Below are positions 31,888-37,754 of a stretch of DNA of 38,911 bases, piece after piece. This stretch comes from a virus, in the IMG/VR virus record IMGVR_UViG_3300007735_000705, positions 1 through 38,911 of that record; one strand, given 5' to 3'. Made by a program: the position numbers and the translations under genes. The notes beneath the pieces were generated by a model that saw nothing but the letters and a program-made list of their open reading frames with translations, made no database searches and was not told the DNA's origin. Every line of letters begins with the position of its first letter. Position 1 is the first letter of the stretch.

Positions 31888-31903
31888 TGTTCTACGTGGA
31901 ACA
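31888..31903. promoter_or_regulatory. parS-like palindrome
   Basis: TGTTCTACGTGGAACA differs at one position from the perfect palindrome TGTTCCACGTGGAACA, a form of the bacterial ParB-binding parS site (consensus TGTTTCACGTGAAACA). No parA or parB gene is visible in the window. Confidence 0.5.
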
Positions 31904-32082
31904 ATGCCCTTCCTGTCTCTCCCTGTCTTCCGTGTTCGGTGAGGGGGTGGATTTGGGGGCGCGGCCTTGGATTAACGCGAATCAGATGAAATAGCATTTT
32001 GTGATTGAGTGATGCGCATTGGTGTGCATCGTCACCAGTAGCAGAGGCACGAAGCCGAAGCGAAACAAAAAAACAGACCGCC

Positions 32083-32295
32083 ATGAACGCAATCGAAACC
32101 ATCACCAAGCGAGTGACTGCCTTCCCGTCCTTTGAGGCCATGCTGACCGCTCAAGGGTCTTACCGTCCCTCGTTTTACATAAAAGGAAAGAGTGCCGCTG
32201 ACAAGCGAATGATTATCCGCCTTGCGGACGCTTATGACATCGCCCAAGAGCTGAGGGGCGACGAACGGCGAGCCTACCGGGGTGACTTCGCCTGA
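32083..32295 (+). CDS. 70-residue small protein, first of the plus block
   Basis: The internal ATG gives MNAIETITKRVTAFPSFEAM, then SYRPSFYIKGKSAADKRMII and AYDIAQELRGDERRAYRGDF. It is basic, probably helical, and of unknown function. An upstream in-frame ATG exists but its extra 26 residues look like noncoding sequence. The chosen start follows an A-rich leader (AAACAAAAAAACAGACCGCC) with no Shine-Dalgarno. A strong hairpin follows the gene, before the ArdC-like gene. Confidence 0.6.
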   Translation: MNAIETITKRVTAFPSFEAMLTAQGSYRPSFYIKGKSAADKRMIIRLADAYDIAQELRGDERRAYRGDFA

Positions 32296-32304
32296 GCATT
32301 CACC

Positions 32305-32328
32305 CAACCCCTTCGCAAGAGGGGGTTG
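32305..32328 (+). other. 10-bp hairpin with GCAA tetraloop, no T-run
   Basis: CAACCCCTTC and GAGGGGGTTG pair (one T-G wobble) around a GCAA loop of the stable GNRA class. It begins 9 bases after the stop codon. The lack of a T-run argues against a simple terminator and for an RNA stability or protein-binding element. Confidence 0.65.
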
Positions 32329-32380
32329 CGCTGAATCCTCAGGGGTTCTTACAAACGCAAACCATAAACAAATACATATC

Positions 32381-33238
32381 ATGCAAAAGATTGACGTTTA
32401 CCAAATCGTGACGGATCGAGTGATTGAAGCCTTGGAGCAAGGCACCGTGCCATGGCGCAAGCCTTGGGGCACGTCGGGCCTTCCGTCTAACTTGGTTTCG
32501 CGCAAACCATACCGGGGCATTAATGCCTTCCTTCTCGCGCTCTCGCCATACAATTCTCCCCATTGGCTCTCTTACAAGCAAGCGCAATCAATGGGCGGAT
32601 GCGTGAAGAAGGGAGAGAAGGGGCGTCCGGTTGTTTTTTGGAATTGGGTGGAGCGGAAGAACGAGGAAACAGGCAAAGTGGAGAAGATTCCTTTCCTTCG
32701 CTACTATACCGTCTTCAACGTCGAGCAATGCGAGGGGATCGACGTTCCGGCCATTGAGGGGCGGAAGGGAGAGTTTTCCCCCATTGAGGAAGCGGAAACA
32801 GTGTATTCCGGTTTCCGCAATCGCCCCTTGCTTGGACACGGTGGAAACGCTGCTTACTACGTTCCCGCCGAAGATCGCGTGCAAATGCCTCCGAAAGAGG
32901 CTTTCGACACTCCCGAGAATTATTATCACACTTTGTTTCACGAGTTGACACACTCAACGGGACATGAGTCGCGACTGAAACGCCCCGGCATTGCCGAGGT
33001 GTCGCGCTTCGGGTCTGAGGTGTATGCCAAGGAGGAATTGGTTGCGGAAATGGGGGCGGCGTTTATCTCCGGCCTTGTGGGGATTCAGTCAACCTTGCCG
33101 CAAACGGCGTCTTATGTTCAGGGTTGGCTTAAGGCTTTAAAGGATGACCGGAAGCTAGTGGTGCAGGCGGCGGCACAAGCGCAGAAGGCCGTTGACCTCA
33201 TCCTCGGCACGTTTGAAACTGAGGAAGCCTCTTCCTAA
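32381..33238 (+). CDS. ArdC-like antirestriction protein with zincin-type metallopeptidase domain
   Basis: The 285-residue protein has the N-terminal ssDNA-binding part of the ArdC family (VPWRKPWG, NLVSRKPYRGINAFLLAL, HWLSYKQAQSMGGCVKKGEK, PVVFWNWVERK). A C-terminal metallopeptidase part follows, with HELTH at 187-191 and a later glutamate region KEELVAEMGAAF (217-228) as the third zinc ligand. In plasmids such proteins coat incoming single-stranded DNA and block restriction; the peptidase may remove host factors. The phage could use it early in infection or in replication. It starts after an A-rich leader with no Shine-Dalgarno. Confidence 0.88.
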   Translation: MQKIDVYQIVTDRVIEALEQGTVPWRKPWGTSGLPSNLVSRKPYRGINAFLLALSPYNSPHWLSYKQAQSMGGCVKKGEKGRPVVFWNWVERKNEETGKVEKIPFLRYYTVFNVEQCEGIDVPAIEGRKGEFSPIEEAETVYSGFRNRPLLGHGGNAAYYVPAEDRVQMPPKEAFDTPENYYHTLFHELTHSTGHESRLKRPGIAEVSRFGSEVYAKEELVAEMGAAFISGLVGIQSTLPQTASYVQGWLKALKDDRKLVVQAAAQAQKAVDLILGTFETEEASS

Positions 33239-33247
33239 CTAGTCGAA

Positions 33248-33262
33248 ACGGGCTTTGCCCGT
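33248..33262 (+). other. small hairpin after ArdC-like gene
   Basis: ACGGGC and GCCCGT flank TTT, ten bases after the stop codon. There is no T-run. It resembles the hairpin at 32305 in place but is weaker. Confidence 0.45.
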
Positions 33263-33321
33263 CGCGGCCCTTGGCATGGACCGCCTGATGAGACTGCCAA
33301 AAACCCATAAACAAAAAGACA

Positions 33322-33513
33322 ATGAAACCAGAACTGATTGACGCAATGAAAACCCTTTTGCAATGCCGCGACTTTTGCGGCAATGAAAGGGAGGCTTTGT
33401 CGGAATGGGAAAGCGAAAATCGCCGTTTGACGGCGGAAGAGCGGGCCGAGGTCCGAAACGCCGTGAACGCTGAATGGCGCAACTGGCAATTGAAGGCGGG
33501 AGTTTGCAAATGA
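33322..33513 (+). CDS. 63-residue charged protein upstream of lysozyme
   Basis: The product reads MKPELIDAMKTLLQCRDFCG, then charged helix NEREALSEWESENRRLTAEE and a closing NAVNAEWRNWQLKAGVCK. It has three cysteines and is otherwise helical and soluble. It starts after CATAAACAAAAAGACA, an A-rich leader. Its TGA overlaps the ATG of the lysozyme gene (ATGA), so it may serve partly to couple lysozyme translation. I do not recognise it. Confidence 0.6.
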   Translation: MKPELIDAMKTLLQCRDFCGNEREALSEWESENRRLTAEERAEVRNAVNAEWRNWQLKAGVCK

Positions 33514-33896
33514 AGGCAAAACTTCTATTTCTTGCCCTTGCATCATTCGCAACGGCTCACGCTGCACCGCCGGAAGCCTTTTGGAAGGCTTTACATCACG
33601 TCGAAACGTCGGGCAGGCTTGGACCCATTAAAGGCGACAATGGTGCCGCGCTTGGGCCGCTGCAAATCCATCGCGCATATTGGCAAGACTCTGGGGTTCC
33701 GGGGACATATTCGCAATGCGCGGATTTGGCTTACTCGCGGCGTGTCGTGACTGCCTATTTGCGCCGATACGCTCGCGCTGCATGGGATCGGGCTGACGCA
33801 ATGGCCCTCGCCCGCGTGCACAATGGGGGACCGTCAGGAGCCAAGAAGCGCGCAACTTTGGCCTATGCCCGCAAAGTAATTAATGCAATGAAGTAA
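33510..33896 (+). CDS. secreted lysozyme resembling i-type/destabilase lysozymes
   Basis: The ATG overlapping the upstream TGA gives a signal peptide (MKAKLLFLALASFATAHA) and a mature domain of about 110 residues. VETSG (31-35, catalytic Glu32) is followed by GDNGAALGPLQIHRAYWQDS, CADLAYSRRVVTAYLRRY and ARVHNGGPSG (101-110). 'E.SG..G....G..GPLQI...YW.D.G.PG' and 'AR.HNGGP.G' are the hallmarks I recall of invertebrate-type lysozymes. It should cleave peptidoglycan after export by the host Sec system. No other endolysin is visible, so it is the best candidate, though far from the holin. Confidence 0.8.
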   Translation: MKAKLLFLALASFATAHAAPPEAFWKALHHVETSGRLGPIKGDNGAALGPLQIHRAYWQDSGVPGTYSQCADLAYSRRVVTAYLRRYARAAWDRADAMALARVHNGGPSGAKKRATLAYARKVINAMK

Positions 33897-33900
33897 CACA

Positions 33901-34095
33901 ATGAAAACACAAGATTGGGTTGATGCGTGGCGGTTGGTTCGCTCGGAAAGTCCTCGTATTGGACAATGGACGCCGGAGCCTGTTCTAATGGCCCACGAGG
34001 CTCTAATACAGCGGAGAACGTGGGAAGGCGGGGATTCGCCCTTGGCGCATCGTCTCGCCTCTTTTAAGGCAAGGAAACACAATGGAAAAGCCTGA
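33901..34095 (+). CDS. 64-residue small protein
   Basis: The product reads MKTQDWVDAWRLVRSESPRI, then GQWTPEPVLMAHEALIQRRT and a basic end. It has four tryptophans and a charged helix, and I know no family. Its start follows GTAACACA, the same A/C-rich leader seen at two other genes in this cluster. It overlaps the next gene by 14 bases. Confidence 0.5.
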   Translation: MKTQDWVDAWRLVRSESPRIGQWTPEPVLMAHEALIQRRTWEGGDSPLAHRLASFKARKHNGKA

Positions 34096-34303
34096 GCAGA
34101 AAGAAGAGCCGTGCATTGTGTGCGGCAAGCCCGTTCAATGGACCCGAAAAGAAGGGCCAATTGGCGGATACACCGTGGGCCATTGGCGACCCGTCAAGGG
34201 AGGTGATCCATGGCTTTACGTTGACCCCGATTCGCGGGATTTGATTCACGCTGAGTGTCTTTCGCAACTTGATGACAGTAAATACTTTTTACCCTACGCA
34301 TAA
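34082..34303 (+). CDS. small protein with CxxC and H..C zinc-binding pattern
   Basis: The 73-residue product has CIVCGKPVQWTRKEGPIGG near the start and HAECLSQLDDSK near the end, with GHWRPVKGGD between. CxxC plus a later HxxC could hold one zinc ion. It starts from the AAACACAATG leader. It may be a small nucleic-acid- or protein-binding factor. It overlaps the previous gene and is followed three bases later by the next. Confidence 0.6.
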   Translation: MEKPEQKEEPCIVCGKPVQWTRKEGPIGGYTVGHWRPVKGGDPWLYVDPDSRDLIHAECLSQLDDSKYFLPYA

Positions 34304-34306
34304 AAA

Positions 34307-34795
34307 ATGAATAACACAATATCGTCAGCGGTTCGTTTCTGGGAGAAGATGCAGGAGCGCGTGAGGAAGATGGAAGAGGAAGAGGCAAAGCTCATGGCTT
34401 CCGCCAATAGAGAGACACGCGCCCCGATGCACACAAAAACGCGAGTCAGCTCCGGCTTTGGAAAAGGAATGGTGCGCCGCGACAAATGGAAAGAAGGGAT
34501 GCCGCGAATTACTCAGGCCGCTTGTGAGGTGGTGCATGAATACGCACAAGCCCGTGCCGCTGCCAATGGAGCCTATGTCGGGCGCAAATGGTACTCGGAC
34601 AGGGCCGGGATTTCAACCGCAACACTCAACCGTTGCGCGAATGAAATGATGCGGGGCGAAATTTTCCTTGACCCTACGGATGGTCTTTGGAAGGCTTCGC
34701 CCCGTCAGAACGAACAGGAAACGAGAACTGCCGCGAATACTCGCGAGGGCAATACGGTCCCGCACGGTGACCATGCCCAAGTGTCCGTCGTGTGA
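34307..34795 (+). CDS. 162-residue protein with a possible winged-helix segment
   Basis: The first half is a charged coil (FWEKMQERVRKMEEEEAKLM) and a basic linker (KTRVSSGFGKGMVRRDKWKE). Around residues 92-130, YVGRKWYSDRAGISTATLNR followed by CANEMMRGEIFL reads as a helix-turn-helix and wing, with the turn at AGIS. The end is polar and probably disordered. It could be a replication or transcription regulator. It starts after an A-rich leader (CATAAAAAATG). Family unknown. Confidence 0.6.
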   Translation: MNNTISSAVRFWEKMQERVRKMEEEEAKLMASANRETRAPMHTKTRVSSGFGKGMVRRDKWKEGMPRITQAACEVVHEYAQARAAANGAYVGRKWYSDRAGISTATLNRCANEMMRGEIFLDPTDGLWKASPRQNEQETRTAANTREGNTVPHGDHAQVSVV

Positions 34796-34831
34796 CGGTC
34801 TAGGTAGTTACCGTGCAACCCAGAAAGAAAC

Positions 34832-35050
34832 ATGAAATACCAAAGAGATGCTGACTTGGCACGCCGCTGCGTGCTGGAGCTAATGGAGCGATGCAGGGCT
34901 GGAATCAGGCATCCTGACGACAGCGAAGCCATCATTGATTGCCGCAACGAGATTTTCTCGTGCATTGACTCGCTTGAGGAGGAGATTGATCGCCTGCGCA
35001 GCGAGATTAACGACTTGAAAGACCCTCGTTGGGACGATCCGCACCCATGA
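34832..35050 (+). CDS. 72-residue coiled-coil protein
   Basis: The product reads MKYQRDADLARRCVLELMER, a CRAGIRHPDD turn, and a coil FSCIDSLEEEIDRLRSEIND. It is a small helical-hairpin protein with no motif known to me. The leader AAAGAAAC is A-rich, and the TGA overlaps the next ATG. It belongs to a chain of five genes each joined by a few overlapping bases. Confidence 0.6.
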   Translation: MKYQRDADLARRCVLELMERCRAGIRHPDDSEAIIDCRNEIFSCIDSLEEEIDRLRSEINDLKDPRWDDPHP

Positions 35051-35235
35051 AGTTGCACGTCATTCCATTAAACGATCAAATCGAGCACTTCTGCACGTCA
35101 AAGTGCTGGTGCTCGCCCTCAAAAACCGAAAACAACCAGTTAATCATCCACAATTCATTGGATGGCAGGGAGAGCGTTGAGCAATGGGGCGTCAGCGACC
35201 CAAGCCGTCCTTGGCAAGTGATAGAAACACAATGA
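35047..35235 (+). CDS. 62-residue protein with cysteines
   Basis: The start overlapping the upstream TGA gives MKLHVIPLNDQIEHFCTSKC, then WCSPSKTENNQLIIHNSLDG and a closing SRPWQVIETQ. The H-F-C-x3-C-x-C pattern could bind zinc; this is speculative. The TGA overlaps the next start (ATGA), and the last codons contain the AAACACA leader of the next gene. I do not recognise the family. Confidence 0.55.
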   Translation: MKLHVIPLNDQIEHFCTSKCWCSPSKTENNQLIIHNSLDGRESVEQWGVSDPSRPWQVIETQ

Positions 35236-35429
35236 AAACAGACAAAGAACGACTGATTGAGCTACTGGATCAAGTGCTGGTGCAGTTGCGGCCAAGCCTT
35301 GCTTGGGACTGCAACCATCAACTCCGCAGCGATATACGCGTATGCCTCAGTAGGTTGTCCCGTGGACTTCCCGCCGAGGTTCCCGCCGACCGCAAATTCT
35401 TTGGCAGCAACGTTTATATTCATGACTAA
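35232..35429 (+). CDS. 65-residue helical protein
   Basis: The product MKTDKERLIELLDQVLVQLR continues with PSLAWDCNHQLRSDIRVCLS and ends VPADRKFFGSNVYIHD. It is helical and charged, with no motif known to me. The ATG overlaps the previous TGA, and the next gene begins 8 bases before its stop. The leader AGAAACACAATG repeats the pattern of the 33901 and 34082 genes. Confidence 0.55.
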   Translation: MKTDKERLIELLDQVLVQLRPSLAWDCNHQLRSDIRVCLSRLSRGLPAEVPADRKFFGSNVYIHD

Positions 35430-35625
35430 AATCCCACAGACCGAAACCAAGGTTTTGCACGATGCCCTGCGCGTTCTGGCACGCGACATTGTTTCCGAAG
35501 ACGGAGCGGCGAATGTTGCGATTGCTGAAGCAGCAGATCGCCTCTCTGAGCAGGCGAAGGAAATCGAGCGTCTCAGAGAGATGAATGTTCATCTGCTTCA
35601 AGTTTTAAGGGAATTTCACCCATGA
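35422..35625 (+). CDS. 67-residue coiled-coil protein
   Basis: The chosen start gives MTKIPQTETKVLHDALRVLA, then VAIAEAADRLSEQAKEIERL and REMNVHLLQVLREFHP. The second half is a coiled coil. A longer frame in the same phase exists upstream but overlaps the previous gene fully and looks noncoding. Its TGA overlaps the ATG of the winged-helix gene. Unknown function. Confidence 0.55.
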   Translation: MTKIPQTETKVLHDALRVLARDIVSEDGAANVAIAEAADRLSEQAKEIERLREMNVHLLQVLREFHP

Positions 35626-35864
35626 AAGGACTCTGGATTCCCAGCGAACTAATGCAGCGGGACGATCTTTCCCACGCGGAAAGACTGGTCGCCGCTTTTA
35701 TCCTCTCGTTCAAACGTGGCTTTGTCGGCGGCAACGCCTATATCGCCACTTGCTTGAACCTTGAGAAGCGAACTGTGGACCGTGTTATTGCAAGCCTTGG
35801 CAACAAGGGCGTAGTCGGCTGGATTGGCAATGCGCGTTTTTGTGTGCCAAATCCTACTCAATAA
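35622..35864 (+). CDS. winged helix-turn-helix protein (HTH_36-like)
   Basis: The 80-residue product begins MKGLWIPSELMQRDDLSHAE and continues RLVAAFILSFKRGFVGGNAY, then IATCLNLEKRTVDRVIASLG with the turn and recognition helix. It ends in a short wing (GWIGNARFCVPN). This layout, with 'W.P.EL...DLS..E...' then a helix-turn-helix, is typical of the DNA-binding domains of phage and plasmid replication initiators. It lies before the SSB-like gene, so a replication role is likely. It is the last gene of a chain of overlaps. Confidence 0.7.
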   Translation: MKGLWIPSELMQRDDLSHAERLVAAFILSFKRGFVGGNAYIATCLNLEKRTVDRVIASLGNKGVVGWIGNARFCVPNPTQ

Positions 35865-35954
35865 CGGGTACACATAGATACATATACTTAAACAATCCCC
35901 TATATCCCCTTTACGGATAGCTTTTGTCAGTCAACTACAACAACAATAACGCAA

Positions 35955-36536
35955 ATGGACAACGTACTAGCAGTAAATCCCGGTGATTGGGTTAAAGGCG
36001 CAGTCACCGCTAACGTGGAAAAGGCTTGGGCCATGACCACCAAGGCAGGCAAAACCATCTTCAAGGCTACCTTGCGGGATGGAGTGAATATCGCGGAGGC
36101 TACCTCCTTTGGCAAAACTTTCGAGCACGTTGAAGGCAAGCGCGCTCAGTTTTCCGGCCCGAGCATTAAGCGGTCTGATTACAACGGCAAACTCTCGATC
36201 ACTTTTGGCGATAAGGTGGTTTTTAAGGCCATTGGGGAGCCTACCCCTAGCCAGCCTACCCCTGCGGAGGAAGAACCCCGTAAAACGCAAGGAACGGCGT
36301 CTAATGGCCCTGCTAGCCCACAACACGCCACCAATGGACGCATTGAGGGGGTGACGGTGGGGATGGCTATCAACAAGGCCGTAGACATCCTTATTGATGG
36401 TGCCAACCCAATCGGCGCGGATGAACTGTGGCAAACAGCATCCATGATTATCCGTGTTGCACAGCGTTTGCAGAATGGATATCTGGCCCCGGTGACTGCG
36501 ACGAATGAGGTGCCGTCTGAGGAGGTGCCTTTCTAA
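35955..36536 (+). CDS. single-stranded DNA-binding-like protein
   Basis: The 193-residue protein has a beta-rich first 100 residues (WVKGAVTANVEKAWAMTTKA; FKATLRDGVNIAEATSFGKT) that fit an OB fold. A proline/threonine-rich linker follows (PTPSQPTPAEEEPRKTQ), then a helix and an acidic tip ending SEEVPF. Bacterial SSB proteins end in DDDIPF, where the last residues recruit partners; the EEVPF end here looks like the same device. It precedes the nuclease gene in one unit. The helical part (about 127-165) is not part of a simple SSB. Confidence 0.65.
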   Translation: MDNVLAVNPGDWVKGAVTANVEKAWAMTTKAGKTIFKATLRDGVNIAEATSFGKTFEHVEGKRAQFSGPSIKRSDYNGKLSITFGDKVVFKAIGEPTPSQPTPAEEEPRKTQGTASNGPASPQHATNGRIEGVTVGMAINKAVDILIDGANPIGADELWQTASMIIRVAQRLQNGYLAPVTATNEVPSEEVPF

Positions 36537-36652
36537 TGAAAGACAACTTCTCATTCTGGGTGGCAGTAGTCGCGGCAGTTATTAAGACCGCCATGGTGCT
36601 TGGTCTCATTGGACTAACCATCATCGCTCTACTCAAATACCTCACATCCTAA
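36536..36652 (+). CDS. 38-residue single-membrane-helix protein
   Basis: The product starts MKDNFSFWVAVVAAVIKTAM and continues with VLGLIGLTIIALLKYLTS, nearly all of it hydrophobic. One long helix or two short ones are possible. Both the start (TAATG) and the stop (TAATG) share a base with neighbouring genes, good evidence for translation. A small membrane protein between an SSB and a nuclease could tether the replication complex to the membrane; that is speculative. Confidence 0.6.
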   Translation: MKDNFSFWVAVVAAVIKTAMVLGLIGLTIIALLKYLTS

Positions 36653-37482
36653 TGCACGCATACACCAGAGACGGCGTTGCCGTCCACGAACAGCCCACGA
36701 AGTCGAAGAACGCGAAGAACCCGACGAGGCCCACCAACCTCAAGGACATTCGTGAGCAGCGGCTCCTGCCGTCAGTTACGGAGTACACCAAGATGTTGAG
36801 TGCGCCGGGGCTGGAGGAGTACAAGGTGTACCAAACCATCCAAGCCTGCTACAACAACCCGCCCTTCGCCAGCGAGGAGTTGCAAGCCTATCGAGGCCGC
36901 ATCACCGAACTCGCAGGGGAGGATGCAGCAGGCGCGGCTGACCTTGGCACCCTGATTCACGCTTCCTTGGAGCAGTACTACACTGACCACGATTCGTGGG
37001 ATGGGACCATTACGTTCTCCATGCCCGACGGGAAAGCCGTGCCATGCCGGGAGTTTGTCCTTCCCGCCGTCCACAAAATCGAGCAACTCGGCATCACTCC
37101 GCTCTACCATGAGTTGCGCGTGGTGAACAGCTACGAAGGCTATGCAGGGACGTGCGACTTGATGGGTAAGTATGGCGATGGATTGGCTATCGTGGACTTT
37201 AAGTCCAAGCGCACCAAGCCAGACGTAGCCGTTGAGCCTATCGAGACGCATCCTGTCCAGATCGCGGCATATCACTATGCCAGCGACCTGTGGACTGGCG
37301 ACATCATAGAGTTGGCAAAGCATGTTGGCTCCATTGGGGTTAACATCTACATCTCCACCACCGAAGTGGGGCGTGTCGATGCCGTCACCTACGATGACGC
37401 CATGATTGGGCGCAGCTACTCAGTATTCCAGAAATTGCTTGCCCTTTGGCGGTGGCGGCACTTCGATCCTCGCGTTAGTTAA
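36652..37482 (+). CDS. PD-(D/E)XK exonuclease (RecB/Cas4-like)
   Basis: The 276-residue protein has the ordered motifs of RecB-type nucleases. His103 is in GTLIHASLEQYY, Asp169 in GTCDLMG, Asp182-x-Lys184 in AIVDFKSKR, and Gln203-x3-Tyr207 in QIAAYHY. These bind metal and cut DNA from an end. The first 50 residues are basic and disordered. It follows an SSB-like gene, so it may act in recombination, end processing or host DNA breakdown. The gene closes with a small hairpin after its TAA. Confidence 0.88.
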   Translation: MHAYTRDGVAVHEQPTKSKNAKNPTRPTNLKDIREQRLLPSVTEYTKMLSAPGLEEYKVYQTIQACYNNPPFASEELQAYRGRITELAGEDAAGAADLGTLIHASLEQYYTDHDSWDGTITFSMPDGKAVPCREFVLPAVHKIEQLGITPLYHELRVVNSYEGYAGTCDLMGKYGDGLAIVDFKSKRTKPDVAVEPIETHPVQIAAYHYASDLWTGDIIELAKHVGSIGVNIYISTTEVGRVDAVTYDDAMIGRSYSVFQKLLALWRWRHFDPRVS

Positions 37483-37495
37483 CCCCAACGTGGGG
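37483..37495 (+). other. small hairpin after nuclease gene
   Basis: CCCCA and TGGGG flank ACG directly after the stop codon. A second GC-rich inverted repeat (GCGCG/CGCGC) follows. There is no T-run. Possibly structural only. Confidence 0.4.
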
Positions 37496-37523
37496 CGCGC
37501 ATACGTCAAACGCGCATCAACAT

Positions 37524-37754
37524 ATGAAAACAGAAATACCAAACGAGACACGTTACACGCATGACTTCCCGTCGCACTATCGGAAAGTTATCCATGAGTT
37601 GGAGTCGGAGGTGGCCCAGCTTCGCGCTGCCATCGGCCAAGTGGCAGATACTTACCTTGACGATAACGACTGCCCTGCCGCGTTTCGCATGAGGAGCATT
37701 GCTCGCGGGTTCTTCAAGAGCTATAAGCAAGAGGAAGAGGAGGGCCAGCTATGA
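37524..37754 (+). CDS. 76-residue coiled-coil protein
   Basis: The product reads MKTEIPNETRYTHDFPSHYR, then a coil VIHELESEVAQLRAAIGQVA and a basic-acidic end KSYKQEEEEGQL. It resembles the coiled-coil family at the left edge in having a short head, a coil and a tail overlapping the next start. Its tail is EEGQL instead of KEAKP, but GAGGAGGG still lies 6 bases before the next ATG. Function unknown. Confidence 0.65.
   Translation: MKTEIPNETRYTHDFPSHYRKVIHELESEVAQLRAAIGQVADTYLDDNDCPAAFRMRSIARGFFKSYKQEEEEGQL
37737..37753 (+). promoter_or_regulatory. Shine-Dalgarno embedded in upstream gene tail
   Basis: GAGGAGGG lies 6 bases before the ATG at 37751, inside the EEEG codons of the upstream gene. 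The start and stop overlap as ATGA. Confidence 0.65.

Larger units (their letters stand above)
31469..32082. other. divergent noncoding region between late and early blocks
   Basis: About 610 bases separate the minus-strand late operon from the plus-strand block. I see no convincing gene. It holds AT-rich DNA near 31490-31590 (where the terS promoter should be) and C-rich runs (31633-31648). It also holds a 7-bp inverted repeat, TTGCAAGT words at 31651 and 31873, a G-quadruplex motif, a parS-like palindrome and a second G-rich stretch near 31943-31964. This is the most likely place for divergent promoters, an origin, or the packaging or partition site. No clear sigma70-type promoter could be assigned. 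Confidence 0.6.

Noticed and set aside
31836-32141. 101-codon minus-strand frame in the divergent region
   Set aside because: Overlaps the first plus-strand gene, has noncoding-looking composition, and its LFHVEQ segment is explained by the parS-like palindrome.
35967-36554. 195-codon minus-strand frame
   Set aside because: Antisense to the SSB-like gene, which has a sensible fold, linker and C-terminal tip; the minus frame has none.
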